Made by a program: the position numbers and the translations under genes. From the NCBI RefSeq assembly GCF_040954645.1, contig NC_092809.1:135707914-135771913 (forward strand): a DNA stretch of 64,000 nucleotides. The letters run 5' to 3'. Of this stretch, positions 34,568-46,037 are shown one piece after another. The DNA is from Diabrotica undecimpunctata. Lineage: Eukaryota > Arthropoda > Insecta > Coleoptera > Chrysomelidae. The stretch's first letter is position 1. The number at the start of each line of letters is the position of its first letter. The notes beneath the pieces were generated by a model, which ran no database searches, was not told where the DNA came from, and saw nothing but the letters and a program-made list of their open reading frames with translations.

Positions 34568-35065
34568 TCGGGAAAAGGAGTATGACCGTTAATCCAATTA
34601 AGGATCACTCGAAGAGTGGGGGATTTTTCGGTCAAAAGGTGGAGAAAAAGACAAAGAAGGTGGCTACTTCATCTATTTATTTGAAGACGTTTCGCTCTGT
34701 AATCAGAAAGAATCATCAGTTCATATAAAAAGAATAATACGAAAAACCAAACATCCATAGAGAGGTCAATACAAACGTGTTACCTCAAAAAGACATGTAG
34801 CAGTCAATGGTATAATCTGTAAAGAAGCTTAAGATATTAGACATTAATAGTTAAGTTGTATAAACAATTAATTGAAACTACATACAGTTTACAATTAAAC
34901 TCAAACTTAGAACAGCAAAAGACCATGTGGTTATTATACATGTAATTTAAAAAAATATTTTAAAAAAACTTATGTAAAAAATAAGTATTTATACCGAGAA
35001 CTAACAAGATCATAAGATTACACTTCCAACAGTGTAATATTCATTTAATTTAATTTTAACTTTAG
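34568..35065. other. Noncoding block, possible Penelope-like terminus, then AT-rich DNA
   Basis: Begins right after (AT)n with tcgggaaaaggag and carries gaagacgtttcgctctgtaa (34683-34702), followed by cagaaagaatcatcag. This is the same style of signature as at 1.28, 33.4 and 52.5 kb. The rest is AT-rich, with a polypyrimidine-like ttaattttaactttag ending at 35065. Confidence 0.4.
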
Positions 35066-35280
35066 GTAACATTATTGAAGTGATTATAAAAGTTTACTAT
35101 AGTAATCTTATAAAAGGTGTAATGAAGTTACCACGAAATGCATCCACGCTTTCCGGAGACACTCGGCCAATGGGAGCCCATTTTGAAGCCACTGAACTAT
35201 CACGTGAAGAGACAGTGTCCTTGAAGTCAAATCATGACAAACAACAAGGCGAGTTACCAACCGCTAATGCAATAAAGCGG
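35066..35280 (+). CDS. Possible host-gene exon (unidentified protein)
   Basis: An uninterrupted frame runs from an acceptor-like ttttaactttag|GT to a consensus-like donor GCG|gtaagt at 35280. An internal ATG at 35122 begins MKLPRNASTLSGDTRPMGAH, followed by a hydrophilic E/S/K/N-rich stretch. Codons look ordinary and the segment is less AT-rich than its flanks. No transposon motif is recognised. It could be a first coding exon for a cytosolic N-terminus, but function is unknown, and chance open sequence of this length is possible. Confidence 0.35.
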
Positions 35281-35704
35281 TAAGTTTAAAGATATGATAA
35301 AGTAGGTGAAAACCTTGTCTGTACGAACCATTAAATGAAAGAAACAGATGCTTAGAAACACCATATTACTTTCAGGGAATGGCTCGAGGAAAAAAGAACA
35401 AACAAGTGAGGTAGATCCTTCCATATCATAATATAAGTCACTAAGTTCTAGCTGGTTAGTCAGCCACAGGTACCGATTTAATTCAACTTCCAACAGTCCA
35501 AGGTTCATAATCTTTTGGAACTGAGAAATTAATAAGAATTATATGAATCAAATTAATTTAATTTAAATTTTATGAAACTGTTTCATCAAAAATTATTTTA
35601 TATATTTTATAACATTGTTAAATGAATCAATAAAAAATGAGTTGAATCGCAATCTTTATTTAAGTTAAGTAAGAAAATGTTATTTGAATTTATATAAAGA
35701 GTGA
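35281..35704. other. AT-rich spacer
   Basis: If the preceding exon is real, this is the start of its intron. A minus frame at 35254-35508 has no recognised domain. Confidence 0.4.

Positions 35705-35779
<75 letters not shown>
35705..35779. repeat. (AT)n microsatellite at the 3' side of a Penelope-like copy
   Basis: AT run with one phase break, about 50 bp beyond the stop codon of the Penelope-like frame. Confidence 0.95.
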
Positions 35780-35783
<4 letters not shown>

Positions 35784-35830
35784 AAACACACCGTAGGGGT
35801 CAATTTTATAGTGAAAAAAACCCATTAAGC

Positions 35831-36586
35831 CTAATTCTGCAATATTAATGCATGATAAATTTGGCTCAAGTTACCAATGTCCGTTCTCTTATTCAGAGCT
35901 TTAGGGTGTTTAAGTATCGAACATATTTCCAAAAACTGCCTTTTCACGAGATTGCGTTGGTTGCCAAGAATCTTAACTTCATTAAAGTCCACTTTATGAT
36001 TTGTGATAATAGCATGCTGAGCAAGAGCACAAGTATGCTTAAATAAGTTGATATCACTGCGGTGTGCCGTAAGACACACAGTGATCTCAGTGATCTCCCT
36101 GTCTGACCGATGTAACACGAGTCACATTCAGCACAAGGTATGTGATAGATGACATTGACTTGTTCCAAAAGGGACAAGGGTGTTTTAGTTTTAGAAAATA
36201 AATTTCTGATCGTCTTGGCATTCTTAACCGCAATTTTAAGAGGCACATTATTATGTTTGTACAGTTTAATTAGCTTTTCAGTAACTTGAGGGAAATAGGG
36301 TAAAGAGGAGTAATGGGTAGTTGGAGTCCCAAGTGCAGTAGTAGGCAGAACAGTGTTAATAATGGTATTATTTGATATTACTCTAAGTTGGTCACCATTG
36401 GGTATGTCATTTAATGAGGAACCATAACTTTGTAACTAAAGGTATTTGCTAATGCGGGAAGATGGGTAGGAATTCTCAATCAATATGTTCCTGAGGAGTT
36501 GAAGGGATTCCCTTTGATTAAACGGGTGTGTTAGCCTATTCAGCCTGCAGCTTAAAGCTTTAATAAGGTTTAATTTATATTTAAGA

Positions 36587-36587
<1 letters not shown>
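35831..36587 (-). pseudogene. Penelope-like element: RT end + GIY-YIG endonuclease
   Basis: Penelope-like elements pair a telomerase-related RT with a GIY-YIG nuclease. The minus strand gives KALSCRLNRLTHPFNQ and SLQLLRNILIENSYPSS (RT tail, 36480-36570), then HYSSLPYFPQVTEKLIKLYK (about 36270-36320), then VIYHIPCAECDSCYIGQTGR (36095-36160), the CxxC...YIGQT signature of the nuclease start. After a shift near 36100 come HTCALAQHAIITNHKVDF and KRQFLEICSILKHP. The catalytic RT palm is missing. One stop and at least one frameshift are present. It is bounded by (AT)n on both sides. Confidence 0.88.

Positions 36588-36625
<38 letters not shown>
36587..36625. repeat. (AT)n microsatellite at the 5' side of the Penelope-like copy
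   Basis: About 19 AT units exactly where the Penelope-like reading frame is truncated. Confidence 0.95.
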
Positions 36626-36626
<1 letters not shown>

Positions 36627-37393
36627 TTTATTTATATAGACGTAGATACCACGTTTAATGTACCATATGTTCTATTTTTCTTCTGAACCGTTAACTGTGT
36701 TTCGATGATTTTTATTTCACATTATAGGTCTATTTTTATGAATTTGCTATAACAATATTTTTCAAATATTTTTATATGCCATTTTCTGTCACAATGGTCA
36801 TCTATTAATATTATTATCACTAAGTATACGATAATTTTTGAAATATTAAAAATTATATTAAACTGCGCAATACCGTAAACCAAAACTTTTGAAGCAAAAC
36901 GGTTGTTGAGCCAACTTAGGAGGTTATTTTTAATTTTTTATTCATTATTTTGTTTGATTATTACTGTACTATAATATTTCAAATTAGCATAATAAGTATG
37001 TATAAAAATTTAAGCTTTTTAAGTGACATATTTTCTAAAATTCCGGATCAGTGTATACAGAAAACTTTCCAAGAAACGAGATTAACATGTCAAGCTTAAT
37101 GCGACGACATACAAAGCTGGTAAAAGCCCTGCTAACCATATAACAAAAAGAATAACGCGATAATCCTGACAGAAGGAAAAGAAAACGCATCTTTAAGTGT
37201 TTTGGCACTTTTCCATGAAGATTCAATTCAGGATTAAAGCGTAACAATGGGGTATTAAGTATAGAGTAATATTTGATATCTGACGCTCTTAAAGAAAGTA
37301 ATAAAAGAAGTGGTTAAAATAAATAAATTGAATGAAATAGTGAATCAAAAATAGTTATTTCGTAGTCATGTATGCAACAAGTACATAAGGTCA
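36626..37393. other. AT-rich spacer
   Basis: No supported gene. The minus frame 37035-37247 has no recognisable domain. Confidence 0.5.
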
Positions 37394-37395
37394 TA

Positions 37396-39395
37396 CAGTG
37401 TGACCCATTTAGATTGGAAACACCTCTATAAAATTTGAAGTTGTTAACCGATTTTAACCAATTTTTTTTTTAAATGTCATGTAATAAAAGGTCTATTGCG
37501 GAACAAAATATGAAATATTTAGTTAAATTTTCAGGGCATTCTACGATACTTTTTCTTCGTCAAAAATGGAGAATTTGTATTAGCGATTTTTTTATTAAAA
37601 AAATTTCTACGCCACTGGATTTAGAATGGCTTCAAATAGCTATGACAAAAATTTCATTAAGATATATTTATTAATAACAAATTTATGACAACTTAAATGT
37701 TTAAAACTCACTAAGAAAAAAACACTCTGTATTAACGTTAAAAAAAACACTCTGTATTAACAGAAACATGGAAACATAATTTTAGTTTAAATCCTAGTTG
37801 CCTCTACCAATCCACCATCAAATTGGATACATTTGTCGTAGCGTTTATGAATATTTCTAATTACATTTCTTAGTTGTTGGGGAGTAATTTCTGCATATGC
37901 CTGTGGAATTCTTGCACGAAGTTCGTTTACGTCTCTTGCACGGGTTTGGTAAACTTTTTGTTTGATTGATAACTCCCTAGAGAAAGAAGTCTAAAATTGT
38001 GAGATCTGGAGATCTGGGTGGCCAATCTATTAACGGACTACCCCGGCCTATCCAACGGTTCGGATAATTTTCATTTAGCCATTGCTTCACGGTTCTGGCG
38101 TAATGAACAGAACACTCATCTAACTGGATATACAAATGTAATCTTTCATTAATTGGGAGCTCATGAATAGCATCCCACAAGTCGGTGTTTAAAAATTCTA
38201 AAAAGTTCTGTGAGTTTAAGTTTTCTTCAAAAAAGAAAGGACCAATAACTCGTTCAGTATACCACACCAGACATTGATTTTTTGAGAATACTGGCTTTTA
38301 CAGTTTATTACCCAATGGGGATTATCTGCTGTCCAATAGCGACAATTTTGTGATGATACTACTCTATTTGTAGTGAAAGTGGGTTCGTCGGTAAACAACA
38401 GGTTTTTTAGAAAATTTATATTGTTTAAATATTCCCCTTGAGCCCATAAACAATATTCTAAACGTTTTGCTTTGTCGCCTTCTTGTAATGTGTGTAAGAC
38501 TTTTAGTTTGAAAGGTTTAATATTATTTACCTTAAGACATCGCCGAATACTCTCTCGTGGCACATTCAAATATAAACTGGCATTCCTTAAACTGGCATTA
38601 GGGTTATTTTTGAAATGATCTAAAATGATTTGATCATTTCATCTTCTTTTTTGTAACGGGTTTTTTTTAAAATTAGTTTTGATACTGCACCATATTCATT
38701 AAATATTCTAATTATTTTGTTTACCGTACCGCATCTAATATTAGGACGATCCACATGTCTGTCATTAAATATTGTACAAACTTCCCTGGCCCTTCTATCG
38801 TTATCTCCCAAAAGACGTATAATTTCAATTTTTTATGCTACCACTGAAATTTGTATGACACAAATAATGTCAAACAGTAATATCGTTGTCTTGGCAACTG
38901 AGATTTAAGTTGTAGCTTGTAAAGTTATTAATAATGTAAGTGCGTTACTTGCATTAAATTTTTATGCTATTTTAAACATTTTTTTGTCTAGTAGTGGTTT
39001 ATTATTAAAATTATTTGAAAAAAAATTAGTTTTATGGTTATCTGTTGATACAGGGTGTTCTTTTTTGACTCGTAGCTTAGTGAGTTTTAAAATTTTAAGT
39101 TATCATAACTTCGTTATTAATAAATATATTTTAATGAAATTTTTGTCATAGCTATTTAAAGCCACTTTAAATCCAGTGGCGTAGAAATTTTTTTAATAAA
39201 AAAATCGCTAATACAAATTCTCCATTTTCGACGAAGGAAATGTATCGTAGACTGCCCTGAAAATTTAACTAAATATTTCATATTTTGTCCCGCAATAGAC
39301 CTTTTATTACATGACATTAAAAAAAAAATTTGGTTAAAATCGGTTAACAACTTCAAATTTTATAGAGGTGTTTCCAATCTAAATGGGTCACACTG
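37396..39395 (-). mobile_element. Mariner-like element, full-length ends, about 350-bp TIRs
   Basis: Exactly 2000 bp, from CAGTGTGACCCATTTAGA to its inverted copy ending CACTG, flanked by TA at 37394-37395 and 39396-39397. TIRs cover about 37396-37763 and 39042-39395 with few differences. The left TIR holds a 25-bp tandem duplication (37716-37763). A single minus-strand transposase pseudogene fills the middle. TIRs this long are unusual, since most mariners have about 30 bp. Confidence 0.93.
37787..38850 (-). pseudogene. Mariner-like transposase (DDD, second-to-third Asp spacing 37)
   Basis: Minus-strand order: KIEIIRLLGDNDRRAREV and IRCGTVNKIIRIFNEYGAV (HTH region); a stop and shift near 38620; NVPRESIRRCLKVNNIKPFK; NLLFTDEPTFTTN with the first Asp; NPHWVINC and INVWCGI; a shift near 38240; LHLYIQLDECSVHYARTVK with the second Asp; RGSPLIDWPPRSPD with the third Asp; a shift near 37978; and a C-terminus ending IQFDGGLVEATRI at the stop 37787-37789. 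All three catalytic Asp remain, so decay is moderate. Counting gives DD37D, the spacing of the maT-type branch. Confidence 0.9.
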
Positions 39396-39397
39396 TA

Positions 39398-40034
39398 TAG
39401 TTAGTATACATGAAATTTAATCTAAAAGTCGAAATAAAATATGTCATTGAACAATTAAAAACCCTAGAAGAGCCCTAGACTTGATGAATACCCTAAAATT
39501 CTAAAATTGATAACCATTATCTGTTAGTAATTTTGTTTAATAAAGATCACAATAGTGTGGAAATAAATGGTTCTACTTTTATTCGCTTATCAAAACGATG
39601 TACAGATAACTCCAGCCAATGTGCAGATATCAGATTAATAAGTTCACAATGAAAATAAATTCCTGCAGCTGGCCGTATACCATGTATCACAAAAAGAGGT
39701 TTAGATCTTTGTATGTAGGTATATTTAAAAAACCCTTAAAAGGGCTACATCAAAAAACACAAACGTTTTCGGAATAATAATTCCATTATCAGGTTAAAAA
39801 GCAGGTTAACATGCCTGAGCCACCAAAATATAAGGGTACAACCCTTTACAAAAAAATTAAGTTGCCAAAAAATGTACATGTTGTTGTTTAAAAGTGAGTG
39901 ATGTTTAATATTATATTAGATTTAACTTCAGACAACATATAACCATGCCTCACGTGAGTACCAGTGTCCGGAGAGTAAACCTCTTCAAACGGACATCAGC
40001 TGGTAACTCCAGATGCTCCAACCAAATAAGTCTT
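39398..40034. other. Noncoding, contains a 'aacgttttcgg' repeat signature
   Basis: 39745-39800 holds gggctacatc...aaacgttttcggaataataa...ttatcaggttaaaaa, a recurring noncoding style in this window, probably a repeat terminus. No coding sequence supported. Confidence 0.45.
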
Positions 40035-40230
40035 GTGAGCCAACTATTAAAATTCTACTAAAAATAGTTGACAAGAGATTATATAAAAAATGTGAAGAAG
40101 TGGGAGTGCGACCTCTATAAGTACTGTTGGAGAAGTGCTAGCATCACCAAACAGATGTTTTTCTATGCTTTGTAGGTTTTGATAAGGCATTGGATCTCAT
40201 AGAATGTTAAGTTTTTTACAGAATAATAAC
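40035..40230 (+). pseudogene. LINE RT scrap
   Basis: The plus frame gives IKILLKIVDKRLYKKCEEVG, then RCFSMLCRFDKALDLIEC after a short deletion. This matches the RT blocks L.I...I..RL and C.VDFEKAFD.VE. It stops just before the hAT terminus at 40237. Confidence 0.65.
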
Positions 40231-40629
40231 TTGGATCAGTGGCCGGCAATCTGCGGCCCGCGGGCCTCATGCATTGCGCGGCTCGCCAAAGCACCCATAT
40301 ATAATTTTAGGAAAAATCAACAAACTTTTAGAGTGAGCGTTCCAAAATATGGCCGGTGACAAAAATGCGTGCTAACAGAAAAACAGTGGAAAACCTATTT
40401 TACTGCGTAAATATAATCCCCACTTCCAGCGAATACGACGACTCGCTTAGCAAGCGTAGAATCCTTTTATTTTGCCAGTTTGCCACTGTATTCATATGTA
40501 CATTTTGCACATAAACACATTCATATTGACAACCGTATGATGTTTCGCTACAATCGGAAATGAGAGATATGTTATTTTTAGTTTATTGGTAAAATAATTC
40601 ATATTTTATCGTATAATAAAAATTAATAA

Positions 40630-41515
40630 AATACCTAAGAAAAGAAAAATTAATGAGAAACATCGCAAAGTTAATTAAAAGAGGACTTTTAATTATTTTT
40701 TTATTAAAAACTACAATAAAGTACTATGCTTAATTGGCAAATAGTCTATGAGCTTATTCAAAGAATTTAATTTGCGTCGCCACTACGAAACACAAAAGTG
40801 AATATGATAAATTTGAATATCAATTTAGACAAAATAAAATTTATTATTTACAAAAATCATTAGAAGCAAAACAAAACGTTCTTAAAAAATGTAAGGAACA
40901 ATTTGAGCAATGGTCAAAACGTCCTTACATATTTGGAAATTAATTGTTGAACGTAACAACAAACCATTTACGGATGGAGAGTTCATTAAAAAATGTATTT
41001 TGGCTGCTGTTAATGAAATTTGTCCGGAAAAAATTTAAAAAATATTTAGTTTGTCTACACGTAGTTCGACATATTGAAAATATACCAACTAATATCTTTA
41101 ATAAATAAAAGAAAATTCTTCACAATTTAAGTATTTTTCACTAGCACTTGATGAAAGCAACTATATAACTAGCACCGTTCAATTGTTACTATTTATCCGT
41201 GGAATTAATAAACAATTTTGTGTAACAGAAGATCTTGATACAATAAAATGCCTCCATGGAAATAGAAGAGGTGAAGATATATTTTTGCAACTATTAGAAC
41301 TTTTTAGTATGTATTATCTCAAGGTGGAAAAATTAAAAATGAGACAACTGACAGTGCAAAGAACATCACGGGTCACAATACTGCTTTGGTATGATAATTA
41401 ACAAAAACTTGAAAAAATTAAGTATTACACAACCTCCTCTACAACTTGATTGTATTTTCTATTAACATGCTCTTTGCGCAAAAGTTGAAAATTTAAAAAA
41501 GGTTGTGAATATTTA
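40630..41515 (+). pseudogene. hAT transposase related to GTF2IRD2/ZBED proteins, broken
   Basis: BED-finger remnants are KKRKINEKHRK and FKEFNLRRHYETQK (40640-40800), followed by a helical ...KSLEAKQNVLKKCKE segment (40840-40890). The RNase-H part has FSLALDESNYITSTVQLL-like codons (frameshift near 41140), LLLFIRGINKQFCVTEDL (41185-41240) and GHNTAL...INKNLKKLSITQP (41370-41440), then HALCAKVENLKKVVNI (41470-41512). The frame is lost beyond 41515. DES carries the first catalytic Asp; the others are absent. Confidence 0.8.
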
Positions 41516-42394
41516 CATCGCTTGCTGAGTAATATAAATTTTTTGTTTATAAAACGTGGCAGACATTCAATTTTAATTGAAAAACCAGAAATCATTTCGT
41601 GGCGTCATCGTTATTTACGCGCAATTCGTAAATACCGTGCAGAAGGATACAACATAGTGTATTTGGATTAATCACTTTACACTTGGCACAGTGTAAAAAA
41701 AAATGGGTTGATAAAACAATTTCATCTAATCGGGATGCTTTTGTTCGTGGTCTGACAACAGGATTAAAAGCTCCAACAGCTCGTGGTGCACGGTTCGTTT
41801 TATTGCACGCAGGATCTACCAGTGGATTTGTTAATGGAGCAGAGCTCACGTTGTTGGCAAAGAAAAATACTCAGTACTACCACGACGAAATGAATAGACC
41901 GACCTTGGAAGATTGGTTCGAAAATAACTTAATGCTAAATTTACCAGAAAAAACTGTTGTAGTAATGGACACTGCCTCCTATCACAGCAGAAAGTCGGAA
42001 CAAATTCCCAATAGTTCAGCACTAAAAAAAGATATTCAAGTATGGCTTTTGTCAAGGGACCTATTTTTTGAAGAAGACTACCTAAAATGCGAGTTACTTG
42101 ATGTAGTCAAGGCCTTCAAAGCAAAATATGACAGGTACCTACATAAAAGAAGATATTGCCAAAAAGCACAATGTGAAGATTCTGAGGCTTCCACCCTATC
42201 ACTGTGAACTCAATCCCATCGAAATGGTTTGGAGTGAAGTGAAACTATATATAGCTGGACGCAACGCAAATTTTAAAGAAGCTGAAATGCGAAATTTAAT
42301 TACAGCAGCGTACCAGGTCATTACGCCAGAGAAATGGAAAAACTACCTAAACCACGTAATAGCAACAGAAAAAAAAAATGTGGGAAATTGAGAA
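41516..42394 (+). pseudogene. Long-spacing DDE transposase (Sailor-like, about DD83E)
   Basis: IS630/Tc1-type transposase with an unusually long gap between the second Asp and the Glu. The frame has FIKRGRHSILIEKPEIISWR, then YNIVYLD with a stop replacing the Glu of YLDES (41668-41670), WVDKTISSN (41707 onward), KTVVVMDTASYHSRKSEQIP (second Asp at 41968-41970) and DLFFEEDYLKCELLDVVK. A frameshift follows near 42130, then VKILRLPPYHCELNPIEMVW (Glu at 42221). 250 nt separate the last two catalytic codons. The end is near HVIATEKKNVGN. Relatives lie at 10.4 and 57 kb. Confidence 0.85.
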
Positions 42395-42939
42395 TTTGTT
42401 GGATGATATCGAACCAATTTTTATAAATATAAAATTAAAAGGAAACTAAAAAATTTAAAAGAAAAAGGAACTAAATATAATGGTGTACAATTACGATTAC
42501 TTACACACGAAATTAAATACAATGACTTCTTTTATTTTCAACTTATTTTTTATTAGTTTTATTTTCGGATATTTCTACGTTTTGTTACCGCCAACATATA
42601 CAGTGCAGTTTTTAAAAGTCCTTCCCCCCTTAACTTTTGAACGGAACAATACATAAATAAAATGTTTCTCTATATTTTAGTTTAATTTTATTCGATTTTA
42701 TTTAAATCTATAAACAAATGGTTTGTATCGCTAGCACATACTCTAGAATTAAAAACAAACTGCTTGTGTGACACAAATAAAAGGCATTTTTTAATTTCTA
42801 TTTTATTTTAATTTAACCCAAGTATGTTTTAGCAAATATTATTTATGTTTGAGAACCACTGACAGAAGGAAGCCAGGCAGGGTCGTTAGTGGGTATTAGT
42901 ACTTAAGCTACCCTAAACACAAAAGATGGATTAGGCTAA

Positions 42940-43930
42940 GTAGTAAGGAGTGACGTTTATTTTAATACAAGTTTGCAAAGAAGTATGGCATCGATGTTAT
43001 GCATTTACCCTGTACAGACTAGTCACTTTGAGACAATCTATATTTGAGTGGCAGAATACAAAAAGTGCTATGTAACAATGTGCTAAGCGGAAGATATTGC
43101 ATGTGAAGTTCCTCAAGAGTCTATATTGAGACTAACACTTTTCCTGATTTATATGAATTCAATATCCAATTTACCGCTTCAGTTTATGTTGTATCGGTAT
43201 GCTGATGACACTGGACTTTTGTGTGCCAATAAAGATTCCATAAAATTAGAAATTGATGTAGAAAAAGAGTTAATAGAAATAGATGAATGGCTAAATATCA
43301 CAAACTCTCACTTAATATGAATAAGTAGAGTTATATGATAATTTCAAATGTAGATGCACCTAGGGAGATGTAGTTGAAATTTGGAAAATTCAAATTTAAT
43401 AAAAAGGAGATGATCAACTATTTTGGATTGCATATAGATAAACGACTTACTTCGGAACAATATATATTACAGATATGTCATAGAATAGCTCTAACGGGGG
43501 CATGCTAAAAAGAATTGCTAAGTTTATAAGTATCTCCCATCTTACAAGGGAGTTATACAAATAGCTTTCTTCAGTTGCCACGTCTTCCTCCAACAGAAGA
43601 TTTTTACTATCCAAAAAGAATACTCAATATTAAATCAATGTTTACTATGCAATTTTGTGTATTAATTCATAAATGTAAGCTTTTTCAAGTACTTGCCCTA
43701 ACACTGACTGACGATGACTATGATACTAGGCAAAGGGGTACTTTTCGTAGTGAAAGAGTATGAACTTCTAGTGCACAAGTAGCATATCATCAAATAGCCT
43801 AATTTTGTATGATTGATAACTACTTTAAGACCAATCAGATTTGAATCATTTTAATTTCTCTTATTGTATATTTTGAATAAATGGAAAAAACCTTTCTGTA
43901 TTAACATATATTACTTAGTCAAATTTTTTA
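42940..43930 (+). pseudogene. CR1/Jockey-like LINE RT and C-terminus
   Basis: After broken upstream frames, VPQESILRLTLFLIYMNSIS and MLYRYADDTGLLCANKDSIK (43130-43240) show the RT palm with intact YADD. Then come YFGLHIDKRLTSEQY (43420-43460) and a separate frame 43575-43763 with TEDFYYPKRILNIKSMFTMQ and RQRGTFRSERV, the post-RT tail of this group. The 3' end is near 43930 with aataaatgg. It is distinct from both the Jockey copy at 4.6 kb and the main LINE group. Confidence 0.75.
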
Positions 43931-44299
43931 ACTAAAAATATGTGATTTAAACTTTGTCACACCATTGTTAATGTAGTACTCATAAAATCAACACAGCTAC
44001 GGCTCTTGGTTTAGTAATGTGTATTTAAATTAAACCTGTACATTGTAAAATTAAGTAATAAACATGAAAAAAAAACTGTTCCCTTTTTTCAGTTAACGTA
44101 TGTTACTTTCCCAAAGAAACACCCTATATACAACAACGAAAAATTTCCTATTTTAGACATGTAAACGGACAATTACGAATAAATGACATATGAATTTAAC
44201 AAACTGCGCGCGCCGGACATGTGATTTAGTGGTTACGATCGCGGACCTTCCTAGTTTCCTACATCAGTTGACGATTATCTTTAGTACGATTAGGTTCCA
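43931..44299. other. Upstream part of the next element, noncoding
   Basis: AT-rich with a small GC pocket (gcgcgcgccggacatg near 44207-44222). Probably the 5' region of the transposase-like gene that follows. No TIR pair was found. Confidence 0.4.
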
Positions 44300-44399
44300 T
44301 TGTGTATTGTTTATACAAAAATAAGTAGCTCTGATAGTGAAACCAGTGTCATTATTGAAAATACACAAAGGAAAAAAAAGATATTATTAATCGGGCCCT

Positions 44400-46037
44400 G
44401 TATAAAAGTGAAGTTATTAAGAAGGCTTAAGTTAAGGGCCAAGTCCATATTAATCACGTGGGAAAATAACTTATGGTGCGAAAAACTGGAATCGACTGTA
44501 CTTGTTGCAAGAAGTGCTGTGAAGATTTTTCGGAAATGGTCAAGAATGCGTTGTTTACGTCGTTACATGACTTTGATGACAAAAACTCATAAGACTCATA
44601 CTTACAAATTATGATCGAAGTAACTCCCATTAAGAGAATGAGAAAATCTCAGAATGCCATTAAACGTATTGAGAGACCCAATAATTTTTTGTTTTATGTT
44701 TGTTTAAAAGGAGTACGTAAGCAAGTATGTAAGAAAGCTTTCTTAAGTTTATATGGTGTTGGCGAAAAGCATGTCAGAAGATTATGCCACCTACTAGTGA
44801 CTGGATCCGCTCCAAGAGATAAAAGAGGTAAATCTGTTAAATCTAGGCATAGTTTAATACCAAATGAATTGTGCTTTCAAATAAGTGAGCACATACAATC
44901 GTTTGATGTAAAGGAAGTCTATTATGCTAATATATTAAAAAAGTATTTACCTGCTACTTTGAATGTCAAACAAATGCATAATATTGTTTATCGAAAAATT
45001 TCCGGAATCTAAAGTGAAAAACAGTTTTTATTTGAAGTATTTTCATGAAAATTTTACATATTCTTTTGGTCGTCATCAAGTTGATGTATGTTCTGCTTGT
45101 GAAGAACTTATCCAGAAAGTTAAAAGTACCACTCTCAACGACATTTCAAAACGAGTTGCTGTTGCAGAACTATTAGTTCACAAAACTAGGGCTAAGAAAT
45201 TTTATAAAAAACTAGAGCAGATTAAAAAACTTTCTTCAGAGACGGACGAGATACTAGGAATCTCCATAGATTATATGCAAAATTTGCCGATACCTGACAT
45301 TGTACAGGAAATTTTTTATTATCGGCAGTTATGGGTTTTTGAATTCAGTATACACAACTTAAAAACAAAAGAAGCTAAGTTGTTTTCCTATCACGAGGGC
45401 GATGCCCACAAAGGACCCAATGAAGTGTACACCTTCCTGAAAAATGATTTAGAAAATGAAGTCTCTGAAAATGTAAAAGAGGTCTATATATTTTCAGATG
45501 GTTGTGCAGGCCAAAATAAGAACCACACGGTAATAAGATTTCTTCTAGCTCTTGCTTCGTCAGGAAAATAATTCAATCACATTTTTCATTATTTTCCAAT
45601 CAGAGGCCACTCATTCCTCCCATGCGATAGAGTCTTCTAGGTAGCATGAAGACTCATTCGCAAGCAGGACCGATTTTTTTTCCTGAAGAATATTACGACT
45701 TGATAAAAAAATCTCTCCTATGGAAAAAAAACCAAACATGAGAAAACAACTTTTCAAATTTCTCAATATACTGAGTTCGAATATGACAACAAAAAACTGA
45801 GAATTGTTAAAGTACGTCCATTTATCGATGGGCTTATGTTTCATGAATTTTCCTTGGGAAAACCAGCTGGAGTTTGTCCTAGTTTGCTTACACAAAAAAA
45901 ATCCCTATTAATTCGAAAAAATGGACAACATTAAGAAACTTATACAATATGTGCCAGAAGACAAAATGGTTTTTTATAATGAGCTGATTTTATGGCCTAC
46001 CACTAATAGTGATGAACCACCAGAGGAAGATTACTAA
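44400..46037 (+). pseudogene. Transposase-like gene of an unnamed family (SDGCAGQNKN motif)
   Basis: Pieces in order: a Cys cluster CTCCKKCCEDFSEMVKNALF (44500-44560); KIRMRKSQNAIKRIERP-like codons and FYVCLKGVRKQVCKKAFLSL (44611-45012); a frameshift near 45003; RHQVDVCSACEELIQKVK; ILGISIDYMQNLPIPD (first acidic candidate); VFEFSIHNLKTKEAKLF; VYIFSDGCAGQNKNHTVIRF (second acidic candidate, about 45485-45540); FHYFPIRGHSFLPCDR after a shift near 45571; and later RPFIDGLMFHEFSLGKP and VFYNELILWPTT, with the stop at 46035-46037. I have seen this architecture in many insect genomes as uncharacterised proteins. An RNase-H-fold transposase is inferred. Confidence 0.7.

Larger units (their letters stand above)
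40237..42861 (+). mobile_element. hAT element (BED/GTF2IRD2-like) enclosing another transposase
   Basis: The left end CAGTGGCCGGCAATCTGCGG and the right end (inverted) CAGTGGTTCTCAAAC are typical hAT termini. The flanking 8-mers (acttggat and acagaagg) do not match, so the two ends may belong to related but different copies, or the duplication has decayed. Inside lie a broken hAT transposase (to about 41515) and a long-spacing DDE transposase (41516-42394). Confidence 0.65.

Noticed and set aside
34397..34728. Frames made of repeated Tyr-Ile
   Set aside because: Pure translation of the (AT)n microsatellite, also at 24298, 34132, 35607 and 52048.
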